From assembly GCF_018320785.1 (NCBI RefSeq), contig NC_054875.1:29207157-29271156 (forward strand): 64,000 nt of DNA, in the 5' to 3' direction. Source of the stretch: Cheilinus undulatus. Its lineage: Eukaryota > Chordata > Actinopteri > Labriformes > Labridae. The position numbers and the translations under genes were made by a program. The notes under the pieces were generated by a model, which worked only from the letters and a program-made list of their open reading frames with translations, searched no databases and was not told the origin of the DNA. Below are positions 14,701-27,856 of the stretch, in pieces. Every line of letters starts with the position of its first letter. Positions within the stretch are counted from its first letter, which is position 1.

Positions 14701-17700
14701 CTCCCATCTAAAACGGTTCCCACAGGCAACACAGTCTTGCCTGTCACCCCTCCCATCCAAACCTCTCTCCCCTTTCTCTGTCTTTCTCAAGGACCCCTGA
14801 GAGACTGGCACACATCCAATTAAAACCCCTCCTCTTGTGGCTCCCTCTGAGCCCAAACTTTAATGTTGTTATTGCTATACTGGCACCCTCCTGCCAAACT
14901 ATACAGCACTGTCTTATTATCTCCCCACCATTTCCATTCCCTACTCCTCCTTCTCCTCTCCTCTGTTCAGCAGCCTGAGGGTTTCAAAGCGTGGGCCTGG
15001 TGACACTTGGGTACAGCACACAGCGACAGGGGGACCCAGACCCACTAGCCTATTTACAAAGGGAACGTGAGGAAGGAGGAGGTGAGAAGGATGGCAGAGA
15101 GTGGGTATGGAGAGAATGCTGTTCTGATTGCACTGTGGGGTTGAATTTTAAAAGAAGCCCCCCTGGCTACAAAGGACAGCCCTTTGAAATCTGGTTTGCT
15201 AATGTTTGAACAGATAGCCTATGAACCCAAGAAGAGAGTTCCCAGAATTTACCCTCCACTTTAATTAATTTAGGCAACATTATCAGCACCACTCTGCTCT
15301 CTGTGTGAAGATAATTGAGATGAGCTGACTATGTTGAATTTCAGAGAAACCAGATAGGGGTGTGCCACATTCTTCCCATGTAAACAGAACACTGTCTACG
15401 ATTCATCCCTGATCTCGTCATGAACTACAGCAAGCCACAGAGTGCCCCAGGGAAACTGCAGCGAACAAGATATACAGGGAAAATTCTACTCTTTTGGTTA
15501 TGCGTGCTTATGTGTTGAACCAGGGGTCAGGATAAGGTAATTATCTACAATAATAATGTACACTATCTACAGCCACTAAAAAGGTTTTTTGCTCTTCATA
15601 TATGCTAATATATGCTGTCCCTATCTCACATCTTTTGTTTCTTCAAAGATTTTACTATTCAGTCACTGTTTAATCAGTATTCCTGGCTACCATTACACCA
15701 TGAAGAGAAAGGAACACATCAAGCATCTCAAAAGTTACTAAATAGTATAAGCTATGGGATGGATGCATAAACATTTCCATCTCAATCCATCATCGAGAAA
15801 CGGAAAGAATATGGCACATGTGTGGATCTGCCTAGATCTGCACATTGGTGGCAGCATCATGCTGTGGGGATGCTAAAGAGGTTTTTCTTTATTTTATTTT
15901 TTGTCAAAAAAGCCAACTGACCATGATTTGTTTATAAAATCAATAAAAGGGTAAAACATGATGAATAATTTTTATAGGCACTATAGTTCTGTGGGATACT
16001 AAAACTTCAGTATACACTATGTATGCCAATGCTCAGCAGAGTAAAACATCCAACAGTTAGTGGAAACAGATACTCTTATGGTACCAATCAATATTGGTGT
16101 CTCTCTGATCAGGAATCCTTCACCAATCATTGCATATCACTGTGTAAGAGATGACTAATGAAGTGCTAATACAGCGTGGAGCAGACTGGTGGCTGAAGTT
16201 GAAATGTTTGATCATCAGAATAATGAAGATGGGAGCTGGTATGTCATTAGCGCTGATAACCTTCTGCCTGTGTTTTGCTGCCCACACAAACGTCTGAGAG
16301 TAGTGTTCCTCTGTGCGACAACCATGCTCATTAAAATCACAGCAACCTATGTGCCTCCAGGAACTTGCAAATTCATCACATTAAACTTAAACTGGGATAT
16401 GAATTAAGTCTGCTGATGAACAAGCAAACTTTTTTTGATTCAGCAAATATTTTCAACCCCCATGGACAATATAAAACAGCTTGTGCGCAGCGTTCAGCTT
16501 TGAAAGTTCCTTCTAAAGCTACATGACTCTTTACAGCCATTGAATATCAGTTCCTCTCTGTGTTGCTATGGCATAACACTGAACCTTGTCAGGAAATGCA
16601 GCATTGTGAGTGCTGATAATAAAAATCCACTAAGACAAGCACATTCCTCCTACAAAAAAACACAGAACAGCTATGATTTATCTCCTGCTCTTTGTTCCAA
16701 CAGGTGACAGAAGTGACTCTTCTGATGAACTTCATGTGGTCATTTCCGTTAACCCACTAAAAGGTATCCGGACACACAGAACTATATTTCATGTTCTTCC
16801 TATCTGCTATAAAAAGCAAAACCCCGCTCAAGTAAACAGGATGAAGGGCAGGGAGCAGGACGGTTTCATTTGAATAGAAGGAAGAAGGAAGATTTGATTG
16901 AGAAGAGCTTCACATAAACTCAGAGTTTTACAGTTTCAGGAAGACCGTAGGCAGGATCTGTCATGAAATAAAAAAGCCATAAAGATGCACTCTGGAAAGA
17001 CCTTACAATAGTTTATAAGAGTCAGAGTATTACGTTACTGCCTTGACTTGAACTCTATAAAAAACACAAAACAGGAAGGCTTCATAAAAATACTCACTAA
17101 CAAATTTATCACATTCCTCTCTGATTCAGCTGTTTCAGAAACAGATGCAGAGATTCACATAAATCTGGCCCCTTTATTGACAGATTTAGCTAATGATAAA
17201 TTACCAGGAGAAAGGAGTTTAGGCTATCTCAGTTATCATGCAGCCCTTGGTGTTAATAAAGGCGTCATATCAGGGTGCTAATACTACAGGACAAACTAAC
17301 TTACCACATTAAATGTATTTTCTCCAATTAAAAAACCCCACTAATAATTAAAATCAATTTCCCCACAAATAGCAGCAAAAGTAAGGTATCACGTGCTTTA
17401 TAGTACAGAAGGTTGAGGGTTGAAGAACACAAATGAAACACTGATGCGCTTCAATAAAGGCAACTTACTATGTAGGAAAGCGAAATAAAAAGCCATTGTG
17501 TTATTTGCACAAACAACACACACGCACAAGTGCAGTCACATTAATGCACACTGGCTTCTTTGTTGACAGATTTTATGTTGTAGAAGAGCAGAAACTGCAG
17601 AGTAGCCTTTTACCTGAATGAAGCATGTTGTGCTGTCAGAGGCATACCGCCATTACTATGACCTCATCCGCCGCTTTTAGCTTGGACGCCTGCCTGATCT

Positions 17701-20700
17701 GGCCCCGGTCTTTGGTAATTGGATTAAAATGGTCGAATCATGACCCTGCCAGGCTACCTTACAGCTCCTCTGTATGGACTTTTGACTTAAGCATATTTAA
17801 CAAATAATAATAATGCAACGAGGTCTACTATATAGTTTAATTTTATGCTTAGCATTACTAGCTGCAGACCTCCAATGTGTGGTGTTTAGGGCTCATCTGT
17901 TGCAGCGTAGACCTACTTTTTAAAAACAGTGGAATTGCATGACTAAAAATCAAAACATTACTGAGGGGGATAATCTTAATTTAACACACCACAAACTAAG
18001 GAAAACTCCAATAGGGTCATGGTGAGGCACCTGTACCCTAAATGTTAGGGTTATGAGAAGGTGAAGGGGATAAAATAAAAAAAATCCAACCAAAAATGAA
18101 GGAAAAACCCAACAATGGTTAGCACGTCACTTCCCGTCCCACGGTCGAGATTGCCTCATTGTAGAGGTCTCCAACATACGAGCCCAAAACGCCCCACCAT
18201 AGAGGCCTGCAGCCAAATGCCTCACAGTAAATGTGGGGCGTTTGTGACCAAGTGCTGGTGGTTTGTATCAGACTTAAGGACAAAGCCCTTAAATCATTAT
18301 GGATTAACAGGGGGGCATTGTACCTAAAACAAAGGGGAATGATTCTTTCATTACTTTGCGATACCATATGGTCGTCCTTATGGGACACAGAAGGTAGCAT
18401 TAGCCTATGTGAGGGATTCTGTGGATAGACCAGGCAGTTTTAACACTTTGAATGTATATAAATGACTGTAAAGACAGACCCTGCATTAACTGCACATTCT
18501 TATTAAGGCAGAGATTCATCTAAGTATGTGAGTGGCATACTTGTTAGAACCCAGGACTGCTCAGTTCAGCACCCTCTGTAGTAGGCTACTGGGCCAAGAT
18601 AGGGCAGGTCAAGGCATCTTCCCATGAACACCTGGCAGCCTCTGCTAAGTCTTACTCCAAAATGCCCCTACCTGTCCACAGTTCTGGATTCTGCCAAGTA
18701 TGACCGAGCCTGGCAGACTCTCAGACCTCCGTAAGCTCTGTGCACAGCGGCTGTGATTCATCCTCTTATGGCCAGAGGGTAGGGGATTTGGGACTTTATT
18801 TAGTGCCATTTAGAAAAGATTACCCCTTAACTGCAGGCTTGCTGTCCAGCAGAAACATTATGGATAAAGGGCTGATCAGACCCCAAACAATACTGAAAGC
18901 TTCAGCATATGTTGGAACACAGATGCAGGCAATGGCATAGCCTGACTGACTGACTGCTCACTGAAGCCCAACTGTTGGTATGGTGTCTTAAATGAGTGAC
19001 TTTGGCCATAATAAGCCATAAGAATGGATAAATTAAGAGGGAAAACTAAGAAAAAATATGGCAGTGAGAGAACGGCAGCTGCTGATGAAACACAGCTCCA
19101 TTCATGTAAGTCTGACTTTATTTATAACTCTTCATAAGGAACCAGATGGGTTTTGTGCCCTCGTATTTTCTACTGACATCCAATCAGCATCCAACCTATT
19201 TAACAACACAGAAAGGGCTTAGTCACACCAGATATCTTTGTTTAAGGACATTGGAATATATCCTTTAGTGATCTGCCATTTCAAAAAGGACAAAAGTGAC
19301 CAATCCTTTCAAAGGTAACCACAATGGGACGCCTCTCTCAATCTCTCCTTTGTCATACACTGTGTTCTGCTCCCATTTAACCCTCTCTTCGTCTGTGACA
19401 CCCAAGACCTGTTAACCCCAGCTGGCTCAAACACACAAAGGACCAGTGGGCAGAACACAGAGAGCCCAGGTTTTACTGAGCTTAACAATATTTAGGTTTG
19501 TGATTGTCTCGTTGAATTCCAGGGGGCAGTTCACAGCTGCCACCCCAATGACAGGAACAGGTATAAAATCAATGACTTCAGCGTGGTCTCTGAAATTCTA
19601 AGCCGGTGAAACATGGACCGAGGGAACTCTAATGCTACGGTCTCTGTGTTCACAAAAAAAGGAAACCACTATCAGAAAAAAACAGATAACAGGTCTGGTG
19701 TGCTCTGTGAATCAGCTGTCTTTATAAAGGAGATGATGTTTTATGACCACCAAGTTCCATCTCCTTACATTCACTCAAGCATAAGAAAGGCTGATGCAGT
19801 TCATAACAGTCTCAGACCACATTCAGGACCAGTCACGTCGCTCAGAACTGCATTTACAGTTGGAGGTGTGGCGTATGATGTCATCTGTGAGTGGCTTACC
19901 TTAAGAATATCAACAACAGCTAAGGCAGCAGCACGCTCTCACACAGCTACAGTGAACTATAATGTCATTAGCGACTCTAACTCGTGACTAGGACCATACT
20001 CTGCTATCTAAATGATAGATGGGTAAAGTCCACTCAGCTTTATCACATACACGACAGAGTAACATTTGAGATTGTATCTGAGCAGAGAGTGAGCTGCTTG
20101 AATCTCTGGTTTACATAAGATATAATACAATTTGTGCCAATCACTTTAGAGCTGCTTGAGTATGAAAAAAATAATAATCAGGATTGTTTTGATTGTTGAT
20201 GAGAACATGATTGTAAAGGCCGCTGTGTATGAATTTCATGTGATAAAATTGGTTGTGTTGCCTTGAGGGGCAGACAAATTGCAATATATTCAGCAAGATA
20301 AAAGCATTGTTCTGGGTTCAACTCCTCAAAACCACTGTGTTTCCATAGACTGACATTATGCCTCACTACTTCTCAAGCGTTTTCAAAGTCACAAACAAAA
20401 TTCCAAAGTTGGCGTAACATCCTTGGAGTCTTGCTAAAGTTGCAGCGCACTCAGGTGATCTTATGCTGCGTTCCATTTGTCATCACAACTTGTATTCCAG
20501 CCTGTTTACCGACTTCAGACCGGAAGTTGCAAACGGAACGTCTCCCCAAGTCGTATTTACAACTTGTGAACTTGTTCTTTCACAGAACACCCTGTTTTCG
20601 ACAACACAACATGGTGGCACAAAACATTAAGTGTAAAAAAAACTTTGATTTTGATCTGTTTTCAGAACCTTTTGCTGTTTCTTAGTGTATTTTCAGAAAT

Positions 20701-23700
20701 TGTAGACACAGCACTACCCTGCGGTTTTATGTAGTGTGCAGCAGCAGTCTTGTAATACATGAAGTACTGCACAATGTGTTGTTTTAAAGGCTCATTGGCT
20801 AACAACTGGTCAGTGCTGCTAAAAACAATGACTGGCTAACGCAAGAACGGCACCCATCATTTCCAAACTTGTCATGGATGTGACAAATGGAACACAAACA
20901 ATTGGGAAATCTGTTTTTTCAGATGAACCTGATGTCACTTCCAGTTCCGACATTCCCAGTTCCGACATCCGACTTCTGAGGTAAACGGAATGCAGCATTA
21001 GTCGTCGGGTGTAAGGTGGTCATAAAACTCGATCCAAGCAGTTTTAAAGCAGTGTTTCTTCAGTCTTGGAGTTACAACAAAATCAAACAGTAGTAAGTCT
21101 TTAATCTGGTCTTATGCAAAGTGTGTTTTCAATGAAGTGATCATCATCCACAACCAATGGGAGCCAGTGTTTTGCATGGGCATGTTAAGCCAGTTAACGT
21201 TTTAAAACATGAACCTGAGCGTATTCAATCTGAAGTCACAGAATGTCTGCTCAGAGATGGAGAAACTTTTCTGCTCACAGCTGCTGTATGTGTATTCTGT
21301 CAATTCACTCTAGGCTGACATGACAGGTATGGTAAACCTCCATTAGGTTTTTCAAAATAAAAGCCCAATCAGTTTGTCTCTGTGGTGAGCCAACCCACAT
21401 TTGTATAAGGTAATTTATTCTGAAGTGTGTCCTGGATAGTTTTTTTTCTTTTTTTTCCATAGTTTCTTTCATTTCCATTCTTTGTAAATGATTTAAAAAA
21501 CAGTCAAACAAACAGTCTGTAGATGTGAGAGGGTCTCAGATGTTAATCTTTTTAAAGTCTTTTAAAGGTTCTAGCAAAGTCCTCTAGTGTAAGGCCAGAA
21601 TAAGGCAGTTGTACCATTTTTGTTAACCAGCTGGCACCTTTCTGTCATCTTCTTTAACTGATGCTTTTTAAACTAACCAGACTATGTGCCTTGGCTCTTC
21701 TGCTCCTGACTTAAATTAAAGTGAGAGCTGTTTTGGCCGGGGAGGGGGGGCCAGATCACTCGCTGTGCTGTAAAAGACGGAAGGATGCTGTCAATTTACT
21801 AGACATGCCAAAACCTATCGACAAAACAACCGGTAGGGTAATTGTATAATCTTGATTATCTTGTTTCCATGTTCGTGGGAGGCCATAATCTTAATTGAAA
21901 TAAAAACTTGATTAATTGCCCAACAGTGAAACACTTCACTGAGGAGAAGCTGCATTTTCATAAAGTCTAAGATTATATCAGATCTCTGCAGTAGAAGAAT
22001 TATGGGGCAGTAGGCATTCACAAAAACCTAAATGACATTCAAAGCAGTCTCTCCCTATTCCCAGAGCAAATATTAGACAGAGAATCTTTTTTTTTGTGCC
22101 CGGAGGGCAGAGAAAAAGAGCAAAAAAGGAAGAGCTCTATATTTGCCCTATATCTGCAGAAAAATGTCAAAAGGTTGCCCATGAAGAGACAAGAAAGTTC
22201 AAACATGATAACACATGAACATCGTATGAATAGCATTAACCAAATTCAGGGTTACTTCAATGAGCAGGTGCATGTAGCTAGCTGACGTGTGATGATCCCT
22301 CAGCAGTCACCCACAAACCTACTCAGAAAGCAGCGCCTGCTTAGAAAGCAGCACGGCTACTTACATGAAGGCACAGAGCTGCGCCGTTACTAAGCAACAG
22401 CAGCACAGAGAATTCCTCCATCTTCCTGCCTCAGGAGAAGCGTGGATGTGGGGGTGTGTTTAAGAGTGAATATTAGTGTCCTGCCCAAGAGTATGCAAGA
22501 TGGTGAGGACTGCTTAAATGGTGAGGGAAATTTGCTCACTGTCATGATGATTTCTGGTTTCTTGTTTGACTCAAAAGGACACAAAAAAAAAAGATTTTTA
22601 TGGGCACTTAAATCCCTATGAATATACATAAATCTAAGCTGTTTTTCATTGAGTTGTGTTTGTGCACAGCAAAAAGGAAGAGTAGGTTTAAGGTCACTGG
22701 AGAGAATCCAGTGTACTCTGCAAATCTTCCAGACAATCTATTCTAGTCTGTCTAAGTCCTCAGGAAGACAAGAGACGTCCAAACATTGTCACCCTCAGCG
22801 TGAATAGTAGCCATTCACTGAAAATAACATGGCATAATACCTGACCTTAGTATCACCTGCTGATTGTGCTTTTGTAACAGCTCTGGACAATGTTACACTG
22901 ATCAGTTGGACCTGTCTGCTTCAGGGTACAAATCAGACCTAGAAAGCAAGATTGTGAGGCTAATATATCACATTATCATTTTAACAATCACAGTAAGTTC
23001 TTGTATATGCTGAAGGATTTTGAGTGGATGTGAGCTTAAATTTAGCCCCTATTTTTCTCACATACAATAAACAGGAAGTGGACAGGGATGTCAGAGAAAT
23101 GTGTATGTGATAGCATCACCTCTTCGCTTTAAACAGAGCCTTAGTTGGGGGTTGGGTGGAGGGACAGAGAAATGTAGCAATGTTCTTTCAAGGGTTAACA
23201 TCCAACTAGTGATCTACAACTGTTATGGCCTAACCCTGAGACAGAAGAAAGAGCTTCTGCTGTGGGTTTGAGAAAACAATTGAGTTTATTACCCACACAG
23301 ATGGATGTTTGTGTTCCATCAGTAGACAGGAACAAAGATTGGACTCCAGTCCAACCACACTCACAATAAGAGCTTCCCGAACTAGCATTTTAGAAAAAAG
23401 GAGAAAAATCTGTCCAAATGTCCCCACTTCTTTTCAATCGCTCTAGTTTGCTGCCATGGTTACTCTTTCCAGTCCTTCTCTTCTATTCAGGGCCTTTTTG
23501 CAGTCCTTCCTCTGTAGAAGACTGTCCTGCCAAAGACATGCATGGGAAACTGAGCAGGAGTTGCTGAGACAGCCATGAGACCTCCTTTTTTGAGCGAAAA
23601 CAACAAGAGAGGGGCCACTGGAAGACGGAAAGGGAAGAAGAGAGCTGAAATTCTTTTGAGACTTCCTACTGAAACGCACAAAACTCCCAGGGGAGAGATG

Positions 23701-25189
23701 AGGAGATTTTTTGGCAGGAAATAAGGGGGTTTCCATGATGTCAGCTTTCTCGGCTGTTGGTTAACTTTCCTTGTGCACTCTGAAATGCTGCTATGTTTGA
23801 TGTTTGCTACATTTATCAATCCTTTGTTCCTTTCCATAATAGGAGGACAAAAAAAGAAGTCATATTTTAAAGGAGGATTTGAGCAACTGTCAAAGTGAGA
23901 ATCTGGAGACAGGAAGAGTCCAGAGACCACAGCAGTTGGTTGGACTTTGTGTCACTCTAAAGTCATCCCTCTTAATAACATGAAAGTGACAAACTGCTTC
24001 TGTGCTATGGTGAAGAAAATTGGACACAGCGATAGAGCAGTAGAAAATAGGTCTGAAAACAGACGAGTCCTTTATCAACTCTATGACCCAGCGTGAACCG
24101 TCACTCAACATTCTTTCCATTCCCAAAGGGTTGTAACTTATTTAGTTTCCTCTTCAAGTTGCTCATCCCTCTTTTACTCTGAGCGGGAAGTTTCAAAATT
24201 CAAACATGCTTCCGCCCCTTCCAACTAAACTAGAAATTCTTGTTCACAGAGGAGGGCTGTTACACTGTGTGACAAGATATGTAATGTCTATCACACAATT
24301 AAAGGTTTGATTTAACTGTCATGCTGGATTACAAGCTAAGAAAAATGCCTTTCCTTATATCAGGACCCAACTTATAAACTCATAATGCTTTACCCATATG
24401 GAATACATACTGCTAATCACACCCTGTAGTAATGGTCATATCTGTGCAGCCTGCAAATCTATTCAAGATTATGACATTACAAGACTGGGGGTGGAAATAT
24501 ACCAGGTCTTGTCTAGCTGTGAGCCAGACAGGAACGTCTCAAAAAAAGGGCTGTAAGAGCTGCATAAATAAATAAAAGGTAGAAATGCAATGGGGAAACC
24601 CTTATAAAGGAGGGGGTGGGGTGTGGAGCCGGCGACAGGGGAAGCATCTCCTCCTCATATTGCAATTTTGACCTTGTGGGATGGAAGGTAGATTTAATTC
24701 TGATACCCTCCCAAACGTCAAAGGATTTCAAATCCCACACTAAGAAACAGTGCACATGCAGCATGAAATAGAATACATGTGGAATCTCATGTTTTATGTA
24801 TAAATAGATCTAGCAAAAGAGAATACATGGTGGCTAATGCAGGGGTTTCAGCGTGTAATCATGCTAATATTAAATGAGTTTTTTAATGATACCTTTGGAG
24901 TTTCTATGAGATACAATCGTGTCTATAATAATATGAAAATACATCATACCTCCTTCAGTTGATCTAGCTCTTGTCTGACGGCCTCGTACTCAATCTCCAG
25001 GTCATCGTACTGCTGTTTGAGCTGCTGCTTCTCCTCCAGCACCGCCAGCCCATACTCCGCCGCCTGGATCTTCTCATTCGTTGTCTCACTCAGCTCCCGG
25101 GCAAGACGCTCGATCTCGGCCCGCATCCATTCTGGACCAGCCTCCCGCAGCAGCATTGCGTCGGGATAGCACTGCTCTTCCACGGACAT
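5535..25189 (-). CDS. bicd2: bicd2, 5' part of gene (bicaudal D homolog 2, dynein adaptor), span of two coding exons
   Basis: BICD2 links dynein/dynactin to cargo such as RAB6 vesicles and the nuclear envelope. Two exons are visible and encode residues 1-151 of a family protein of roughly 820 residues. Seen: the initiator ATG at 25189, with A at -3; a heptad-rich helix including [16 protein letters not shown], nearly invariant in BICD proteins; and, in exon 2, [15 protein letters not shown] followed by NTQSENERL, both family signatures. All of this belongs to the first coiled coil, which binds dynein/dynactin. Exon 1 is 240 nt and exon 2 is 213 nt, both phase 0, with GT-AG junctions. The N-terminus starting MSVEEQ and the LAVLEEK wording favour BICD2 over BICD1. 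No later exon was found in 1-5534, so the gene continues past the left edge. Fish paralogue status is not resolved. Confidence 0.9.
7503..7930. repeat. Dimeric direct repeat (two copies of about 210 bp) in bicd2 intron 1
   Basis: Copy 1 (about 7505-7703) has gtggcagttttatcataact, then ccacatttctttatcaaatg, and later cgtgctttagcatg. Copy 2 (about 7724-7922) has cagcagtagtttgatcagaact, then tcatatttcttcattaaagc, and later tggcctcagcatg. The order and spacing of the blocks agree, with roughly 25-30% divergence by eye. Confidence 0.6.
15570..15990 (+). mobile_element. Tc1-like deletion derivative in bicd2 intron 1
   Basis: Three blocks match the 44760-45870 copy: caatccatcatcgagaaacg; ggtggcagcatcatgctgtg and gggatgct; and tcaataaaagggtaaaacat to ttataggcactat at the right end. 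Most of the transposase region is gone. Confidence 0.6.
20464..20997. mobile_element. Harbinger-like MITE (534 bp) in bicd2 intron 1
   Basis: Terminal inverted repeats tgctgcgttccatttg and, at the right end reverse-complemented, tgctgcattccgtttac. They are flanked by a 3-bp TTA on both sides (20461-20463 and 20998-21000), the target-site pattern of PIF/Harbinger elements. No transposase. Internal tttccagttccgac-type motifs repeat near the right end. Confidence 0.75.
24950..25189 (-). CDS. bicd2: bicd2 coding exon 1 (residues 1-80)
   Basis: The ORF opens with [18 protein letters not shown] and ends at QLKE, followed by the donor GTATG (24949 downward). The protein is a charged coiled coil with no signal peptide. 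An ATG in good context (ACC before ATG) lies in GC-rich DNA, as expected for a first coding exon next to a CpG-rich promoter. The C-terminal QLKE joins directly to AFGQAY of exon 2, the junction found in vertebrate BICD2. Confidence 0.9.
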
Positions 25190-25520
25190 GGTCAGTGCCG
25201 GTGATGATCAACCAACCTACGCCAGCTGATCTGCGACAAGGGGATGCTGGGGCGTCTTCAAGCCGTGTAACCTTGAAGCGGTTGCTCAAATTCGTCTGTA
25301 TTTAAATTGCATGATTGTTACGGATGCTTTTCTCTTAGCCGGCCTCGTTTCTTTGGTCATGTAGATGACAGTTTTCCAGTACCTCCGACGGGGGAGCTCG
25401 TCGTTATTCCTTAAAAACGCTCCATCGTTGAGCGCTTGCGATTCCTTCACCTCTCCCCCGGCTTGTTGGAGCGATAGAGCCGGAGCTTGAGTACAACAGC
25501 CGAAGGGAGGAAAAAAAATC
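25190..25520 (-). promoter_or_regulatory. bicd2: bicd2 5'UTR / CpG-rich promoter region
   Basis: The stretch directly upstream of the bicd2 ATG has many CpG dinucleotides (for example cgacgggggagctcgtcg and gagcgcttgcg), unlike the AT-rich surroundings. That is typical of a TATA-less vertebrate promoter. The transcription start cannot be placed. Confidence 0.5.
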
Positions 25521-26627
25521 TTTCAACTTCCGGCACTTGGTTTCAAAATAAAACACTGTGACTAAAATAGTCCACAAATTTCCATTGTTTTGGGGATACC
25601 TTGCTTGATTTATGTGCTTAAATTAAAATATACACTATGAGGCACTCAAAATGTAACCCGTACACATTAACTGATTATTTCAAATCACGCCAAAGCCCTC
25701 TCGTGTCTTTTAATTTGAAGGCAACATGGCATGTCCACGATATCAACACCGGCTTGTTTGAAACAGCTGAACGGTCAATACGCAGCATCTACGCAATGGG
25801 CCGGTAAGCTGCTACAGGGCGGCAGTGCTTGTCGGGAAATGTAGTACTTGTTGTACCTGAAGCAAACGCAAGAGGGCTGCTGACACCAAGAGCTGAACTC
25901 ATTTCCCATAAGGCTTTGTTCATTTGCTTATGTGGAGCGCGGAAATCTTTCCTCGAGCCGTTTGTTGCCATAGCAATTTAACGAATAGACTGCAAACGGC
26001 TGCCTTGTAGCCGTAGTCCCGTGTATATCTGCTGCCATCTGTTGGTAAATACATTCACCTTTATTTTTGAGTCAGGGTCTGAACAATTAAACGAGGATAT
26101 ATACTGGAGAGCTATCTTTTTTGTTTGACAGGTTGACAGTTACAACATGATTGAACAAAGGCTCATAAATTACACTGGTCCCCAACCCTTTTACCGTCTC
26201 CGTATTTCTATTTTTATTAAACTAAAATGATTGAATGAAGTCCTTTTGAGAAGTAATCTATCGTTTTGCACAGAACTACCTACCTTATATTCCATGTCGT
26301 CTAGACTGTTCGGGCTTGGCTTATTATTATTGCTTTTCTTTTTAGTGGTTTGTTTTTCCTTATACATGTATGATTTAACGTGTTTTTTATGGGTAAGGGA
26401 CTACAAACAGCAAGTGCTTGTCCGATATATTCATGTACTTTTACCTAAAAAAATTTCGGTGGTGGACTTATGCATGTGTCTGTTGGTATACAGACTTTTA
26501 TGTCCCCCAAGCTCTGCAATATTTAATGTATGCACTTACTTGTTAAATTGTTAAAATGTAAATAAAAAGTTGATGAAATTCTGAGACTGGGTGTGATGAA
26601 ATTAAAAAAAAAATCTTTTGACATCCC

Positions 26628-26686
26628 TGTTATATTATATTACGTTTCATTATATTATATTATACTATATTATATTATATTATAAG
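26628..26686. repeat. (TATAT)n-type microsatellite, imperfect
   Basis: Imperfect pentanucleotide repeats of the type tatat/tatta run for about 60 bp, interrupted by acgtttc and tactatat. Confidence 0.8.
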
Positions 26687-26817
26687 GATTAAAGTACTAG
26701 AAGTACATAGTACACATTTACAATCCCGCAATAACGGCTTTGTATTTATAGTTTTATTTGTAACAAATAATTTAAAACTTAGGCTACATGGTCCATATTC
26801 CTGCTTTATAGGTTACA

Positions 26818-26845
26818 CAAAAATAAATAAATAAATAAATAAAAT
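26818..26845. repeat. (AAAT)n microsatellite
   Basis: Roughly six AAAT units in a row in AT-rich DNA. Confidence 0.85.
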
Positions 26846-27055
26846 TATGCCAAAACCCTGGACTTTAAGAAATTAAATTATATTTACATTTTCCATGTAT
26901 TTTCATTACATCAGTTCAAGGTAAAATACAACATTAATTAATGCTTACAACTGAGAAGGATTAATTTAACTACTAGATATAAATTTAAGTTGATCTTTCA
27001 CACAAACTTTATTTCTTAATTCAAATACACAATAAAGTAGTTAGACCTTCCCTGA

Positions 27056-27120
27056 GCAGGAAGCGAACCAGTAACCTTCAGGCTGTGAGGCAACAGCACT
27101 ACACCACTTTGCAGCTTCTG
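27056..27120 (-). repeat. Possible tRNA-like SINE fragment
   Basis: The phrase ggaagcgaaccagtaacctt followed by a ctgtgaggcaacagcactac stretch resembles the reverse complement of a tRNA-like SINE head (B-box-like GGTTCGAATCCC and its surroundings). It is too short and diverged to classify. A (CA)n tract follows at 27125-27144. Confidence 0.3.
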
Positions 27121-27124
27121 TACA

Positions 27125-27144
27125 AACACACACACACACACACA
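27125..27144. repeat. (CA)n microsatellite
   Basis: About ten CA dinucleotide units. Confidence 0.8.
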
Positions 27145-27856
27145 GACATTGCATTACATCAGTTTAATTGTGATGTTACCTGTGCTATCGCACATGTACA
27201 CAGCCACCTTTTAGTGAAAGTTAGAGCGAACCCATCTGATCACATAGAATTTACTTGAATTGTTTTAATTGAGTTTATACAAGGCATATTTATGTTAGGT
27301 TTAGTTATTATTATAGAATAAAATTTAATTTGATATTATGTAGTTATTAATTACTCAAAAATAAAGCTGAATTTATATGAAGTTTATTTTTTTTATGGAG
27401 TTTATATGAAGCATATTTACTTTTTTTAGTTCTAATGATTAAATAACATTTGATTTGATTTGATTTAGTTACACTTTACCACAAAATAAAGCTTAATTAT
27501 TATCAAGGCCTAGAATCATATTTTTGAGTGTAGCTGTTGTTGCTAATTTATCCTTTTTTGCAGATATAATGTATTTTTACTGGAGCATAGGCTTGTTTAT
27601 TTCATAATATAGTTTTGCTATGTTTACCTTAGTTGGGGGACTCAAATCTCCTTACTCGCCTTTGCTCTCCAACATTGTGTCACAGTTAGAGTGGTGAGAT
27701 ATGCCTGAAATCAGTCATGCTGGGAACTTACCCGTCTTTATCTAAGCCTTTACACTACATGCCATTCATTTAGCTTGGTAGTTTTGTGTCCAAGCCTGTT
27801 TGGCTCCTCGTCATCTTTTTCTCTTGGTCCAGGTCTTTCTTTTTTAAAGCCAAACA

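Larger units (their letters stand above)
5748..24949 (-). other. bicd2: bicd2 intron 1 (19.2 kb)
   Basis: This very long first intron is bounded by GTATG (24949) and CAG (5748). It holds a dimeric repeat (7503-7930), a Tc1 remnant (about 15570-15990) and a Harbinger-like MITE (20464-20997). The remainder looks unique. Long first introns of broadly expressed genes often carry enhancers, but no specific site can be assigned by eye. Confidence 0.8.
25521..27840. other. Intergenic region between bicd2 and ptpdc1, AT-rich with microsatellites
   Basis: A second CpG-bearing patch lies at about 25720-26010 and could be the promoter or a noncoding first exon of the divergent ptpdc1 gene; this is inference only. 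From 26560 on the DNA is strongly AT-rich with ATATT, AAAT and CA tracts. No supported coding exon was found. Confidence 0.5.

Noticed and set aside
14455..14856. 133-codon minus-strand ORF (and the overlapping 14223-14558 ORF)
   Set aside because: Low-information composition, no domain, no context.
23443..23930. Overlapping minus-strand ORFs of 97 and 147 codons
   Set aside because: Two overlapping frames of similar length in the same DNA, neither with recognisable motifs. Chance ORFs in an intron.
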